A DNA stretch of 64,000 nt from Putridiphycobacter sp045107045. Lineage in GTDB: Bacteria > Bacteroidota > Bacteroidia > Flavobacteriales_D > Crocinitomicaceae. Position 1 is the first letter of the stretch. Each line of letters opens with the position of its first letter. The notes under the pieces are model-generated. The model was not told the DNA's origin, did no database searches, and was given only the letters and a program-made list of their open reading frames with translations. The stretch lies in the NCBI GenBank assembly GCA_045107045.1, contig JBGCFR010000027.1, positions 1 to 64,000 of the forward strand, in the 5' to 3' direction. The translations under genes were made by a program, and so were the position numbers. Positions 28,749 to 37,963 of the stretch are shown here, piece by piece.

Positions 28749-29740
28749 TGAAAAACATTTTTTTAGTTTTACTAGTTATTTTACCACTTCAATTGATAGG
28801 GCAGGACTTTCATATGTCTCAATACGACGCAGCTGCCCTAAACGTTAATCCAGCATTTACAGGTCAGTTTAGAGGGGATATGAGGGTGCATGGTCATTAT
28901 AGAAATCAATGGAGAGCTGTTGCTAATAGACCTTTTGCAACGTATTTAGTCAGTTTAGATTTCAATAAGCGCAATTGGGCATTTGGTGGACAAATAGCAA
29001 ATTTTAATGCTGGACTTAGTGGGTACAACGAAATTTCGGTGCTACCGTCAATAGCCTATCATCATCTGGTTGGTAAAAAGCAAATTCATAAAATGTCTTA
29101 TGGCCTTCAAGTGGGTGCTTTTCAAAAGTCTGTTAATGCTGATGAATTAAATTTTGAATCGCAATACGTTGAAACCAACGGTGGGGACTTTAATACAGCT
29201 ATACCAAACGGTGAGGCTTTTGGCTCTACTTCAACTTTTAATCTTGATGTAAATGTAGGTGTTATTTATACCTATGCTAACAGGGTGTCAAGAATTAATC
29301 CTTTTATTGGAGTGACAGCCTACCATGTTAACTTGCCAAATGAAACATTTTTAGGAGCAACTAATAAATTGCCTGTGCGTTTTCAAGTTCATGCAGGGTC
29401 AAGGGTCGCCTTGACTGAAAGAATTAGTCTTACTCCTAGGGTGTTTTTTCAGTACCAAGATCAAGTAGACGAAATTACTTATGGTTTTTTAGGACATTAT
29501 CATCTTAAGAACCCTAATTTCTTTCTGTTAGCTGGAGGAACATATCGATCTCAAAAAGATGCATTTATTGCTGAGATAGGAGCAAAGTATGGTAATTTTA
29601 CTGGTCGGGTTAGTTATGATATTAATTTGTCATCTTTAACTACTATCTCTAATGGAAGGGGTGCGTCAGAGTTTTCACTGACATATATTTTTAGTAAGCC
29701 TAAAAAATATCCATTAGAAAAATGCCCAAAAATACCTTGA
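28748..29740 (+). CDS. PorP/SprF-family T9SS outer-membrane protein
   Basis: Outer-membrane beta-barrel of 330 aa. Signal peptide MKNIFLVLLVILPLQLIG, then the family hallmark QDFHMSQYDAAALNVNPAFTG and RGDMRVHGHYRNQW. Proteins of this family associate with individual type-B cargo and help its secretion or surface attachment (known for SprF with SprB in Flavobacterium johnsoniae). The start overlaps the adhesin stop by one base (TAATG) and the stop overlaps the next start by one base (TGATG), indicating translational coupling and matched stoichiometry. Confidence 0.93.
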   Translation: MKNIFLVLLVILPLQLIGQDFHMSQYDAAALNVNPAFTGQFRGDMRVHGHYRNQWRAVANRPFATYLVSLDFNKRNWAFGGQIANFNAGLSGYNEISVLPSIAYHHLVGKKQIHKMSYGLQVGAFQKSVNADELNFESQYVETNGGDFNTAIPNGEAFGSTSTFNLDVNVGVIYTYANRVSRINPFIGVTAYHVNLPNETFLGATNKLPVRFQVHAGSRVALTERISLTPRVFFQYQDQVDEITYGFLGHYHLKNPNFFLLAGGTYRSQKDAFIAEIGAKYGNFTGRVSYDINLSSLTTISNGRGASEFSLTYIFSKPKKYPLEKCPKIP

Positions 29741-31857
29741 TGAAAGCCATTAGTCAAATATTAATTCTTTTCATTTGCCTTTTTCGTTTTGGACAAATAG
29801 GTATTACCCAAGGAAATGAAAAATTGATTGAAGCAGGATATGAAGCTTTCGAAAAAGAACGTTATGTTGAGTCGATTGATTATTTTACGAAAGTTCTATA
29901 TCCAGTTGATTTAGACGATAATTTAGGTTATGTTGCATATGAAGTAAGAGGTAATATAAAAGAGATTGCAAGAGATAGTAATAATGTTTTATTGCCTCCT
30001 GAAAACCCAACTGAAAATGAGAAAATAGTCATGCATAAAATGGCTGAAGCTTTTCAGAAGATGAATGATTATGAAAGTGCGGAAGTTTGGTTTCGAAATG
30101 CTGTAAAATATCCGTTGGATGAGTTTCCATATTCAAGGTTTTTTTATGCTGAAACTTTCATGCAGAATCATAAGTATGACTCAGCTCAAATTCAATTTAA
30201 CCGTTTTATTACCGAAGACATTGTTAACCCGGAAAACAAATTTTACTCACTTGCTGAGACTAAAATATTAAGTTGTGCTTTCGCAAAAGATTCAAGTAAT
30301 TTGAATGAAGTTTTTACTGTCGAGCAATCGGACTCGGTGTTGAACTTTAGTGCTACATCTTATTCTATGCGTCAAGTAAGTCCTAAATACTATGTGTTTT
30401 CTGCCATACCCTCAGATAAGGATCAACGTTTTTTGATAGACACAAATGACCGGCATTTATTAGCCATTTACTTAGTAGAAAAAAAGTCGGATGGTACTTT
30501 TGAGAAACCTGAAAAATTGCCATTTTCAATAAATAGTTCTGGTCGACACCAAGGAAGCGTTTCAATTTCTCCGAATGGCAATAGGATTTATTTTACAAGA
30601 GTAAATTCTTTAAATCGTTCAGATACTAAAATATATTTTTCGACAAAGAAAAACAATACATGGCAGCTCCCAAAGCCATTGAATCAATTTGTAAATTTTG
30701 AGAATTTTAAGTCATTAGACCCTTATTTGACGAGCAATGGTAAGCAGCTGTTTTTTGCTTCGAATATGCCTGGCGGTGAAGGGGGGCTTGATATTTGGGT
30801 ATCTGATTTAGATAAAGATGGTTTTCCTATTAATCAGCAAAATATTGGATTTAATGTAAATACACCAGAAGATGAGGTGAGCCCTTTTATGCATGAGTCA
30901 ACTAAGGCACTCTATTATGCTTCAAAAGGAAAAGTAGGGTTTGGAGGCTATGATATTTTTTTAGCAAAGTGGGACTACAATTTAGATTGGTATAAAATGA
31001 GTTATAATGTTGGAGCCCCTGTTAATTCAAGTCGAAACGATTCTCATTTTATGATGGATAAAGATTTACAGGATGGTTTTTTGACTTCAGACAGAAATGA
31101 GTGCCTAAACTGTGGGTCAAACAAAACAAGAATTGAATTTTGTAATAAATTGTATCATATTCATAAAGAAGTTTTGAATTTTGTAGTGGAAGGTTATGTG
31201 TTTGATGAGGAAACACGGCTACCAATTGGGGGGGCAACGGTTGTTTTTAAGGATATTGCGCAATCTAAGGAGCCACTCTTAGTAAAAACAGATGAAACGG
31301 GTTACTATAAGCTGATTCTTGAGCCAGAAATGGATTATTTTGCAAAAGCAAGTATGATGGATTACTTTGCTGACCAGGCACTTTTATCAACAATGGATGA
31401 TGTTACCTCGAAGACGTATAGACAGAACTTTTATCTAGAAAAAATACCGGAAGGTGAAATTGCAATTGAAGGAATTGAGTATGATTATAATAAGGCAACA
31501 CTTCGTCCAGTTTCGGTTGAGGTATTAGATAAATTAGTAGAATTTTTAGAACTAAATGATAATCTAAGTGTAGAAATTCGGTCTCATACTGATTACAGAG
31601 GGTCGGAACCTTACAATATGCGACTTTCTGATGCAAGAGCAAAGAGTGTAGTCGATTATTTAATTGAGCAAGGTATTGACTACGAAAGGTTGAAACCAAA
31701 AGGTTATGGAGAGTCCACACCAGCCGAAATTCAAAACGATAATGGAGATGTCGTTACACTTTCTAAAGCTTATATTGATGCTTTACCAACTAATGATGAA
31801 ATGGAAGTGGCTCATCAGCGCAATAGAAGAACAGCATTTAAAGTGCTAGGTCAATAA
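29740..31857 (+). CDS. PorE-like periplasmic protein: TPR, beta-propeller, CRD fold, OmpA domain
   Basis: Envelope protein of 705 aa. The ATG at 29740 was preferred over 29722 because it forms a TGATG overlap with the upstream stop and opens a signal sequence (MKAISQILILFICLF). Order of parts: TPR-like helices (about 25-160), a WD40/PD40-type beta-propeller (about 185-440, with RIYFTR, LFFASNMPGGEGGLDIW and GGYDIF), a carboxypeptidase-regulatory-like domain (about 465-560), and a C-terminal OmpA domain with RSHTDYRGSEPYNMRLSDARAKSV that binds peptidoglycan. This is the architecture of PorE of Porphyromonas gingivalis. It probably anchors the adhesin/SprF unit to the cell wall. Confidence 0.9.
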   Translation: MKAISQILILFICLFRFGQIGITQGNEKLIEAGYEAFEKERYVESIDYFTKVLYPVDLDDNLGYVAYEVRGNIKEIARDSNNVLLPPENPTENEKIVMHKMAEAFQKMNDYESAEVWFRNAVKYPLDEFPYSRFFYAETFMQNHKYDSAQIQFNRFITEDIVNPENKFYSLAETKILSCAFAKDSSNLNEVFTVEQSDSVLNFSATSYSMRQVSPKYYVFSAIPSDKDQRFLIDTNDRHLLAIYLVEKKSDGTFEKPEKLPFSINSSGRHQGSVSISPNGNRIYFTRVNSLNRSDTKIYFSTKKNNTWQLPKPLNQFVNFENFKSLDPYLTSNGKQLFFASNMPGGEGGLDIWVSDLDKDGFPINQQNIGFNVNTPEDEVSPFMHESTKALYYASKGKVGFGGYDIFLAKWDYNLDWYKMSYNVGAPVNSSRNDSHFMMDKDLQDGFLTSDRNECLNCGSNKTRIEFCNKLYHIHKEVLNFVVEGYVFDEETRLPIGGATVVFKDIAQSKEPLLVKTDETGYYKLILEPEMDYFAKASMMDYFADQALLSTMDDVTSKTYRQNFYLEKIPEGEIAIEGIEYDYNKATLRPVSVEVLDKLVEFLELNDNLSVEIRSHTDYRGSEPYNMRLSDARAKSVVDYLIEQGIDYERLKPKGYGESTPAEIQNDNGDVVTLSKAYIDALPTNDEMEVAHQRNRRTAFKVLGQ

Positions 31858-31936
31858 TTTATTGTTGATAATTGAGTAAGAACTTCCTTCAAATTATTTT
31901 TATCTCTTTCTATATTTACTGTCATTAATTGAAGAT

Positions 31937-33220
31937 ATGACAATTTCAGATTTACATCAACTCTTTGCTAATTCCGAAGGCATATGCACTGATACAAGAG
32001 TGCTCAAGAAAAATCAAATGTTTTTTGCAATTAAAGGAGATAATTTTGATGGTAATTCATTTGCAATAAAGGCCATTGAATTAGGTGCTTCACATGCTGT
32101 GGTTGATGAGCTTTCGCTAAGTCAAAAACCAAACATTATTTATGTTAAAGATGTATTACAAACTTTGCAAGATTTGTCACGCTTTCACCGTCAGCAATTC
32201 AATATTCCAGTCATTGGAATTACAGGCAGTAATGGTAAAACAACTTCAAAAGAACTGCTAAATGCGGTTTTGGTTGAAAAGTTTAAGGTTTTGTATACGG
32301 AAGGGAATTTAAATAATCATTTAGGTGTTCCTTTTACTTTATTAAGAATGGATTCTAGTCATGAAATAGCCATCATTGAGATGGGCGCTAATAAACCAGG
32401 CGATATAAAGGAATTAGCTGATATTGCTTTACCAACACATGGCATTATCACTAATATAGGTAAAGCTCACATTGAGGGATTTGGTGGACTTGATGGCGTC
32501 ATAAAAACTAAAACAGAATTATATCAGAATATAAGCATAAGTGAAGGTGAGTTATTTGTGAATGTTGATGATGAAATTTTAATAGATAAAGTACCTGATG
32601 GGCCCAGAATAATTCCGTATGGCAAGACATCAAATAATATTGATGGAGAAATTCATGAAGCAAATCCATTCATTACTTTTTCTTGGAAAAAAAATGATTA
32701 TCAATCTCCACTTATTAAAAGTAATCTTGTTGGGGCTTATAATTTAACTAACTACTTATTAGCGGTATGTGTTGGCGATTATTTTGGAGTAGACCATCAT
32801 CAAATTAATAGAGGTATTTCAAACTATCAGCCTACTAATAATCGTTCGCAGGTCACAAAAACAAACAGAAATACATTGATTGTGGATTGTTATAATGCAA
32901 ACCCATCAAGCATGAAGTCTGCCATTCAAAGCTTCAATGCAATTACCGCAAAAGATAAATTAATGATATTAGGTGATATGCTCGAATTGGGTCATATCCA
33001 AGATAAGGAACATCAAGCTATCATAGATAATTCACTTGCAGAATCATTGGACACTATATTTGTGGGTGTTATTTTTAAAAAAATGAAACCCCATTCAAAA
33101 TGTTTTGAAACAGTTGAAGAGATGATTAGTAAAATGGACTTGAATAGTATTAAAGAAAAGACCATTTTATTGAAAGGCTCAAGGGGGATAAGACTTGAAA
33201 AACTTATAGACCTTTTATAA
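31937..33220 (+). CDS. murF: UDP-N-acetylmuramoyl-tripeptide--D-Ala-D-Ala ligase MurF
   Basis: Last cytoplasmic ligase in building the peptidoglycan pentapeptide. It has 427 aa. The N-terminal UDP-MurNAc-tripeptide domain includes CTDTRVLKKNQMFFAIKG; the central Mur ATPase has the P-loop GITGSNGKTT (94-103) and the segments NNHLGVPFTLLR and IEMGANKPGDI; the C-terminal domain contains DCYNANPSSMKSAI and ILGDMLELG. It is about the usual length. It is not in a dcw-type cell-wall cluster here, and the next gene starts 34 bp downstream. Confidence 0.96.
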   Translation: MTISDLHQLFANSEGICTDTRVLKKNQMFFAIKGDNFDGNSFAIKAIELGASHAVVDELSLSQKPNIIYVKDVLQTLQDLSRFHRQQFNIPVIGITGSNGKTTSKELLNAVLVEKFKVLYTEGNLNNHLGVPFTLLRMDSSHEIAIIEMGANKPGDIKELADIALPTHGIITNIGKAHIEGFGGLDGVIKTKTELYQNISISEGELFVNVDDEILIDKVPDGPRIIPYGKTSNNIDGEIHEANPFITFSWKKNDYQSPLIKSNLVGAYNLTNYLLAVCVGDYFGVDHHQINRGISNYQPTNNRSQVTKTNRNTLIVDCYNANPSSMKSAIQSFNAITAKDKLMILGDMLELGHIQDKEHQAIIDNSLAESLDTIFVGVIFKKMKPHSKCFETVEEMISKMDLNSIKEKTILLKGSRGIRLEKLIDLL

Positions 33221-33242
33221 GTTCAGACAGGCAATTTCTTTT

Positions 33243-33250
33243 TACTTTTG
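33243..33250 (+). promoter_or_regulatory. Candidate -7 box for the binding-protein/permease operon
   Basis: TACTTTTG matches TAnnTTTG and ends 4 bp before the ATG at 33255, so transcription from it would start on or beside the start codon (leaderless). The -33 region has no TTTG, so read-through from murF is an alternative. Confidence 0.4.
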
Positions 33251-33254
33251 TGTA

Positions 33255-34361
33255 ATGAGAATTTTAGCCATTTTGTTTTTATCGTTTTTAATGGCTTGTA
33301 AACCAGATGTTGTATTTGATGGGACAAACAATCATATACCAATCTATAAAGCTGATACCATTATTCATGTTGAAGATGCTAAAGGTTTTAATTTTATTGA
33401 ACAGGATTCATTTTACGTATTAAAAGTCAATTCCTTATCTCCAAAGTATCCGTTTGAAGATAGTTTGATATTTCCGAAACAACAGTATAGGAATGATGGT
33501 AAGCTCTGGCAGCCAAGTTGGAAGAAATTAGCTTGTCAATCATCTACACATGTTACTCTTTTGAATGCCTTGGGAAAAATTAACTTAATTAAGGGCATGA
33601 GTGATATTGATTTTATGCCAAAGGATTCTATTTATGTAAAGTTGATGAAGCAAAATGTGCTTGAATTGAATCAGAATAATTCTGTTAATATTGAGCAATT
33701 AGCAATGCTTCAACCAGATTTGTTTTTAATGTATCCATTTGAATGGCAATCTAAAAAATTTAAACAAGCTCATATTAAAACTTTGTTGATTAGTGAGTAT
33801 TTGGAACAGACACCTATTGCCAGGCTGGAGTGGATTAAATTTTTTGGATTGTTGGTGGGTGAAGAGAATTTAGCGAATTCAATTTTTGAGCGAACTAAAA
33901 TGAATTATAATCAATTGGTGAATGGGGGAGATATTGATAAAACTGTATTTTTTAATTTGCCATTTAAAGAATTTTGGGACATGCCAGCACCTAATTCAAT
34001 AACGGTCAATTTATTTAAAGATGCCGGACTAACTTATGCTTTTAATTCTCCTGATCAAGCGAATATTGATAATTTGTCATTTACAAAGGAAAAGGTTTGG
34101 GAGCTTGTATACAATACTGACTATTGGGTTGTTATAGCAAATAGACCTGTTGATTTTTCCTTAGCCAACTTGTTAGAAGAGGAACCAGTTTACAAAACTT
34201 TTAAAGCGGTAAAACAGAATCAGGTTATATTTTGTAATACTGGCCAAACCAGCTATTTTACTGAAGGGATACTTGAACCAGAGGTGATGTTAAAAGATAT
34301 ATTATTTCTTACGGGCCAGATAGATAATCACACTTTAAAATATTTTCAGTTTTTAGAATGA
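33255..34361 (+). CDS. BtuF/FecB-type substrate-binding lipoprotein
   Basis: Periplasmic binding protein of 368 aa for an iron-chelate or cobalamin-type ABC importer. The signal peptide ends in a lipobox, FLMAC (Cys about residue 15), so it is anchored as a lipoprotein. Class III binding-protein motifs include VTLLNALGKINLIKGMSDIDF and IEQLAMLQPDLFLMYPFEW. It overlaps the permease gene by four bases (ATGA), so the two are translationally coupled. The gap from murF is only 34 bp, leaving no room for a cobalamin riboswitch. The substrate cannot be told from sequence. Confidence 0.88.
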   Translation: MRILAILFLSFLMACKPDVVFDGTNNHIPIYKADTIIHVEDAKGFNFIEQDSFYVLKVNSLSPKYPFEDSLIFPKQQYRNDGKLWQPSWKKLACQSSTHVTLLNALGKINLIKGMSDIDFMPKDSIYVKLMKQNVLELNQNNSVNIEQLAMLQPDLFLMYPFEWQSKKFKQAHIKTLLISEYLEQTPIARLEWIKFFGLLVGEENLANSIFERTKMNYNQLVNGGDIDKTVFFNLPFKEFWDMPAPNSITVNLFKDAGLTYAFNSPDQANIDNLSFTKEKVWELVYNTDYWVVIANRPVDFSLANLLEEEPVYKTFKAVKQNQVIFCNTGQTSYFTEGILEPEVMLKDILFLTGQIDNHTLKYFQFLE

Positions 34362-35362
34362 GACTAACTAACAAAGCCATATTATTACTTTTACTAAGTG
34401 TTATTCTACTAGGCTTAACTGTTGTAAGCTTAGGTATTGGCTCTTCATCACTTAGCTTGGCAGATGTTTGGAGTACGTTAACTGGGCAACCACAAGCCAA
34501 TCCAACCTACGAATTCATTGCTAGAAATAGGTTGAATAGGACGTTAGTGGCACTTTTTGCTGGAAGTGCTTTGTCAGTTGCAGGGTTGATTTTACAAGTT
34601 TTTTTTAGAAATCCATTAGCTGGTCCAGGTGTTTTAGGGATTAGCTCAGGAGCAGCTTTGGGTGTGGCATTGGTTGTGCTTGGTGGGCTCAGTCTTCAAG
34701 GTGTTTCAGGCTATTCACTTACCATTTTAGCAGGATTGACCGGAGCAATAGGTGTATTGTTATTGCTGTTAATTATGTCTAAATATATCCGTCAAATGGT
34801 CACATTATTAGTCATTGGATTAATGTTGAGCTATTTTTCTTCAGCACTTTTAAATGTACTGTATCAGTGGGCAGATAATGATGCCACTAGAGCTTTCGTT
34901 GTGTGGGGGTTGGGTTCATTTGAGGGTTTAGACCCTAATGAACTATGGCCATTCATTTTTATTATATCAATAGGTATCCTTTCCAGTTTTAGTTTAGTAA
35001 AGCCGTTAAATGCATTATCACTTGGTGCTGATTATGCCCAAACTTTGGGAATTAATATCTCTCTAGTGAGATGGCAAATTATTTTAATCACAGGGGTGTT
35101 AACTGCTGTTGTTACTGTCTTTTGTGGTCCAATAGGGTTTTTAGGAATGGCAGTGCCACAATTATCACGACAATTAGCCAAAAGTCAGAATCACTTATTC
35201 ATTATTCCACTCACCATTTTAATTGGTGCTAGTCTTGCATTATTAGCTGATATTTTTGTGCGATTTTTAGATGGAGGAGTACCATTAAACACCGCCACCT
35301 CGTTAATTGGCGCACCAATTATTATTTGGGCAATTTTTAAAATGAACAGAAATTCATATTAA
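34358..35362 (+). CDS. FecCD/BtuC-family ABC transporter permease
   Basis: Inner-membrane permease of 334 aa with about ten hydrophobic helices. Family signatures visible are RLNRTLVALFAGSALSVAG, QVFFRNPLAGPGVLGISSGA and FCGPIGFLGMAVPQLSRQL, the last near the loop that contacts the ATPase. It works with the upstream binding lipoprotein in uptake of a siderophore- or corrinoid-like ligand. The ATPase gene (BtuD/FecC type) that normally completes the set is absent; the next gene is gyrB. The ATPase must be encoded elsewhere or shared. Confidence 0.92.
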   Translation: MRLTNKAILLLLLSVILLGLTVVSLGIGSSSLSLADVWSTLTGQPQANPTYEFIARNRLNRTLVALFAGSALSVAGLILQVFFRNPLAGPGVLGISSGAALGVALVVLGGLSLQGVSGYSLTILAGLTGAIGVLLLLLIMSKYIRQMVTLLVIGLMLSYFSSALLNVLYQWADNDATRAFVVWGLGSFEGLDPNELWPFIFIISIGILSSFSLVKPLNALSLGADYAQTLGINISLVRWQIILITGVLTAVVTVFCGPIGFLGMAVPQLSRQLAKSQNHLFIIPLTILIGASLALLADIFVRFLDGGVPLNTATSLIGAPIIIWAIFKMNRNSY

Positions 35363-35477
35363 CTCTATTTATTAGTGAGTTATACCTTGTTTTTTTTAGC
35401 AATAATAACTGTTAGTTTTGTGTTGAAAACTTCTCCTAAATCGATACTATTTATTAGTGTTTAACGCTTGAATTTAC

Positions 35478-35485
35478 TATCTTTG
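35478..35485 (+). promoter_or_regulatory. Candidate -7 box for gyrB
   Basis: TATCTTTG matches TAnnTTTG, 47 bp before the gyrB ATG. A TTG at 35468-35470 is too close to serve as -33. Confidence 0.45.
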
Positions 35486-35532
35486 TTTAACCCTGTTATG
35501 GGCTTGAAAAAGTAAAGAAATAAAAATATTTT

Positions 35533-37482
35533 ATGAGCGAAGAAAAGAAACAGAATTATTCTGCGGATAGTATTCAGGCATTAGAAGGGATGGAGCATGT
35601 AAGAATGCGACCTTCCATGTATATTGGTGATGTTGGAGTCAGAGGATTACACCACTTGGTATACGAAGTAGTGGATAACTCAATTGATGAAGCTTTAGCT
35701 GGTCACTGTAATAATATATATGTAGAAATATTGGAAGACAATGGAATCCGTGTAAAGGATGATGGTCGTGGTATTCCAGTTGATATTCATAAAAAAGAAG
35801 GCGTATCTGCACTTGAGGTTGTAATGACTAAGATTGGTGCGGGGGGTAAATTCGATAAAGATTCATATAAAGTTTCTGGTGGATTGCACGGTGTAGGTGT
35901 ATCAGTAGTAAATGCTTTGTCTGAAAAATTAACGGCAACCGTCCATAGAAATGGTTCTATCTATGAACAATCATATGCTAGAGGTAAAGCTGAAAGCCCA
36001 GTTAAGGAAATTGGTAAAGTTGAAGGCACGGGTACAATGGTTGAATTTCATGCTGATCCGAAAATTTTTGATGAAATTCTATTTAACTATAATACTTTGG
36101 CTAGTAGAATGCGAGAATTGTCATTCTTAAACAAAGGTATTACAGTTACTTTGGTTGATTATAGAGAAACGGATGAAAAAGGAGAATTCCTTAAAGAGGT
36201 GTTTCATTCTGAGAAAGGCCTTAGTGAATTTGTTAGATTCTTAGATGAAAGTAGAGAGGCGCTAATTGAAGATGTCATTCATATTGATGGTGAAAAAAAT
36301 GGTATTCCTGTGGAAGTCGCCATGATTTATAATACGTCATATGCTGAAAATTTACATGCCTATGTCAATAATATTAATACACATGAAGGTGGAACTCATT
36401 TGTCTGGTTTTAGACGTGGTTTAACAGCTACATTAAAAAAATATGCAGACGAATCAGGCATGTTAGACAAGTTGAAGTTTGACATTGCAGGAGATGATTT
36501 TAGAGAAGGTTTAACAGCTGTTGTTTCTGTAAAAGTTCAGGAACCACAATTTGAAGGGCAAACTAAAACTAAATTAGGTAACAGAGAAGTCACTGCTCCA
36601 GTTAGTCAGGCAGTGAGTGAAATGTTGGCAGACTACTTAGAAGAACACCCAAAAGATGCCAAAGCAATAATTGAAAAAGTGATTTTGGCAGCAACTGCGC
36701 GTCATGCAGCACGTAAAGCACGTGAAATGGTACAAAGAAAGTCCGTTATGGGCGGATCTGGATTACCAGGTAAGTTGGCAGATTGCGCGTCAAAAGATCC
36801 TGCTGAATCTGAAGTATACCTAGTTGAGGGTGATTCTGCGGGTGGAACAGCGAAGCAAGGACGTGATAGACATTTTCAAGCCATTATGCCGTTAAGAGGT
36901 AAGATTTTGAATGTTGAAAAGGCAATGCAGCATAAAATATTCGAGAATGAAGAGATTAAAAATATCTATACAGCTCTAGGGGTAAAGGTAGGAACCGAAG
37001 AAGATCATAGAGCTCTGAACACGGAAAAATTGAGGTATCACAAAATTATTATCATGTGTGATGCCGACGTTGATGGATCTCATATTGAAACTCTAATTTT
37101 AACCTTCTTTTTCCGTCATATGCGAGAGTTAATTGAAAAGGGATACATCTATATAGCCACGCCACCACTTTATCAAGTAAAGAAAGGTAAAAAGAGCGAA
37201 TACGCTTGGAATGATGACCAAAGGGACAAATTAATCATGCAAATGAAAGGTTCAGGAAGTGAATCTAGTGTTGGCGTGCAGCGTTACAAAGGTTTAGGTG
37301 AAATGAATGCTATTCAATTGTGGGATACAACAATGAATCCTGAGTTCAGAACCTTACGCCAAATCCAAATAGAAGATATGGTAGAGTCAGACCGTACCTT
37401 CTCTATGCTAATGGGTGACGAAGTGCCACCACGTAGAGCATTTATTGAAAAGAATGCAAAATATGCTAATATTGATAGCTAA
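35533..37482 (+). CDS. gyrB: DNA gyrase subunit B
   Basis: ATPase and TOPRIM subunit of DNA gyrase, 649 aa, the usual length for a Bacteroidota GyrB without the proteobacterial insertion. The GHKL ATPase shows MRPSMYIGD, DDGRGIPVDIHKKEG and VSGGLHGVGVSVVNALS. The transducer lysine loop is QTKTKLGN. The TOPRIM domain carries LVEGDSAGGTAKQGRDR (catalytic Glu), PLRGKILNVEKA and MCDADVDGSHI (metal-binding Asp residues). A strong terminator follows. Confidence 0.98.
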   Translation: MSEEKKQNYSADSIQALEGMEHVRMRPSMYIGDVGVRGLHHLVYEVVDNSIDEALAGHCNNIYVEILEDNGIRVKDDGRGIPVDIHKKEGVSALEVVMTKIGAGGKFDKDSYKVSGGLHGVGVSVVNALSEKLTATVHRNGSIYEQSYARGKAESPVKEIGKVEGTGTMVEFHADPKIFDEILFNYNTLASRMRELSFLNKGITVTLVDYRETDEKGEFLKEVFHSEKGLSEFVRFLDESREALIEDVIHIDGEKNGIPVEVAMIYNTSYAENLHAYVNNINTHEGGTHLSGFRRGLTATLKKYADESGMLDKLKFDIAGDDFREGLTAVVSVKVQEPQFEGQTKTKLGNREVTAPVSQAVSEMLADYLEEHPKDAKAIIEKVILAATARHAARKAREMVQRKSVMGGSGLPGKLADCASKDPAESEVYLVEGDSAGGTAKQGRDRHFQAIMPLRGKILNVEKAMQHKIFENEEIKNIYTALGVKVGTEEDHRALNTEKLRYHKIIIMCDADVDGSHIETLILTFFFRHMRELIEKGYIYIATPPLYQVKKGKKSEYAWNDDQRDKLIMQMKGSGSESSVGVQRYKGLGEMNAIQLWDTTMNPEFRTLRQIQIEDMVESDRTFSMLMGDEVPPRRAFIEKNAKYANIDS

Positions 37483-37507
37483 TTAAGCTTAAAAATTTAT
37501 TTTTATT

Positions 37508-37539
37508 AAAAGCCTTGACAACCCTGTCAGGGCTTTTTT
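37508..37539 (+). terminator. Terminator of gyrB
   Basis: AAAAGCCTTGACA (37508-37520) pairs with TGTCAGGGCTTTT (37525-37537), with one G-U pair and an ACCC loop, and runs into a T-tract. Confidence 0.88.
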
Positions 37540-37542
37540 GTT

Positions 37543-37963
37543 GGAAGATTCTTCTATGATAACTTAAGTTAATCCATTTTTTGCACACATCTGACCGCGA
37601 AAATCCTTTAAATTAGTGGCATATTAATTCGTTTAAAAATACACCCAATTTTGTTTTTGTAGTACGAAGTTTTTGTAAGTTGGATTAGTAGCTTGAAAAT
37701 ATGCATTCTTCAATGTCTATTGGATGGAAATTATACCATCCAAATAAAGATTGATTAAAAATAGTAGTAAATCAGTTAAATTGCTATATTTAATTAGCAA
37801 TCAGATAAACACTATGAGGTGAATAAAGGCTTATATGTGATTATACCCGGTTGTTGTATATCATTAAAACAAAAGTGAATAAGTCACTAAAAATATTGAT
37901 TGAACTTGATAGCATAGTAAAACCAATAATGTAAGCTTATGAAGTTAATCGAATAGAAAGCAA
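37543..37963. other. 420-bp gene-free region upstream of the AraC-type regulator
   Basis: AT-rich and without a credible ORF. The only structure seen is the hairpin at 37720-37743. It probably contains the regulator's promoter and operator, but no TAnnTTTG box near the start was identified. Confidence 0.45.
37720..37743. repeat. Perfect 8-bp inverted repeat (hairpin) with 8-nt loop
   Basis: TTGGATGG (37720-37727) and CCATCCAA (37736-37743) flank AAATTATA. There is no T-tract on either side, so it is not a standard terminator. It could be an operator for a dimeric regulator or an RNA hairpin. Confidence 0.4.

Noticed and set aside
33221..33254. Cobalamin riboswitch upstream of the BtuF-type gene
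   Set aside because: Only 34 bp separate it from murF, far too short for the riboswitch.
37720..37743. Hairpin as a terminator
   Set aside because: No T-tract on either strand and no gene end nearby; gyrB already has its own terminator.
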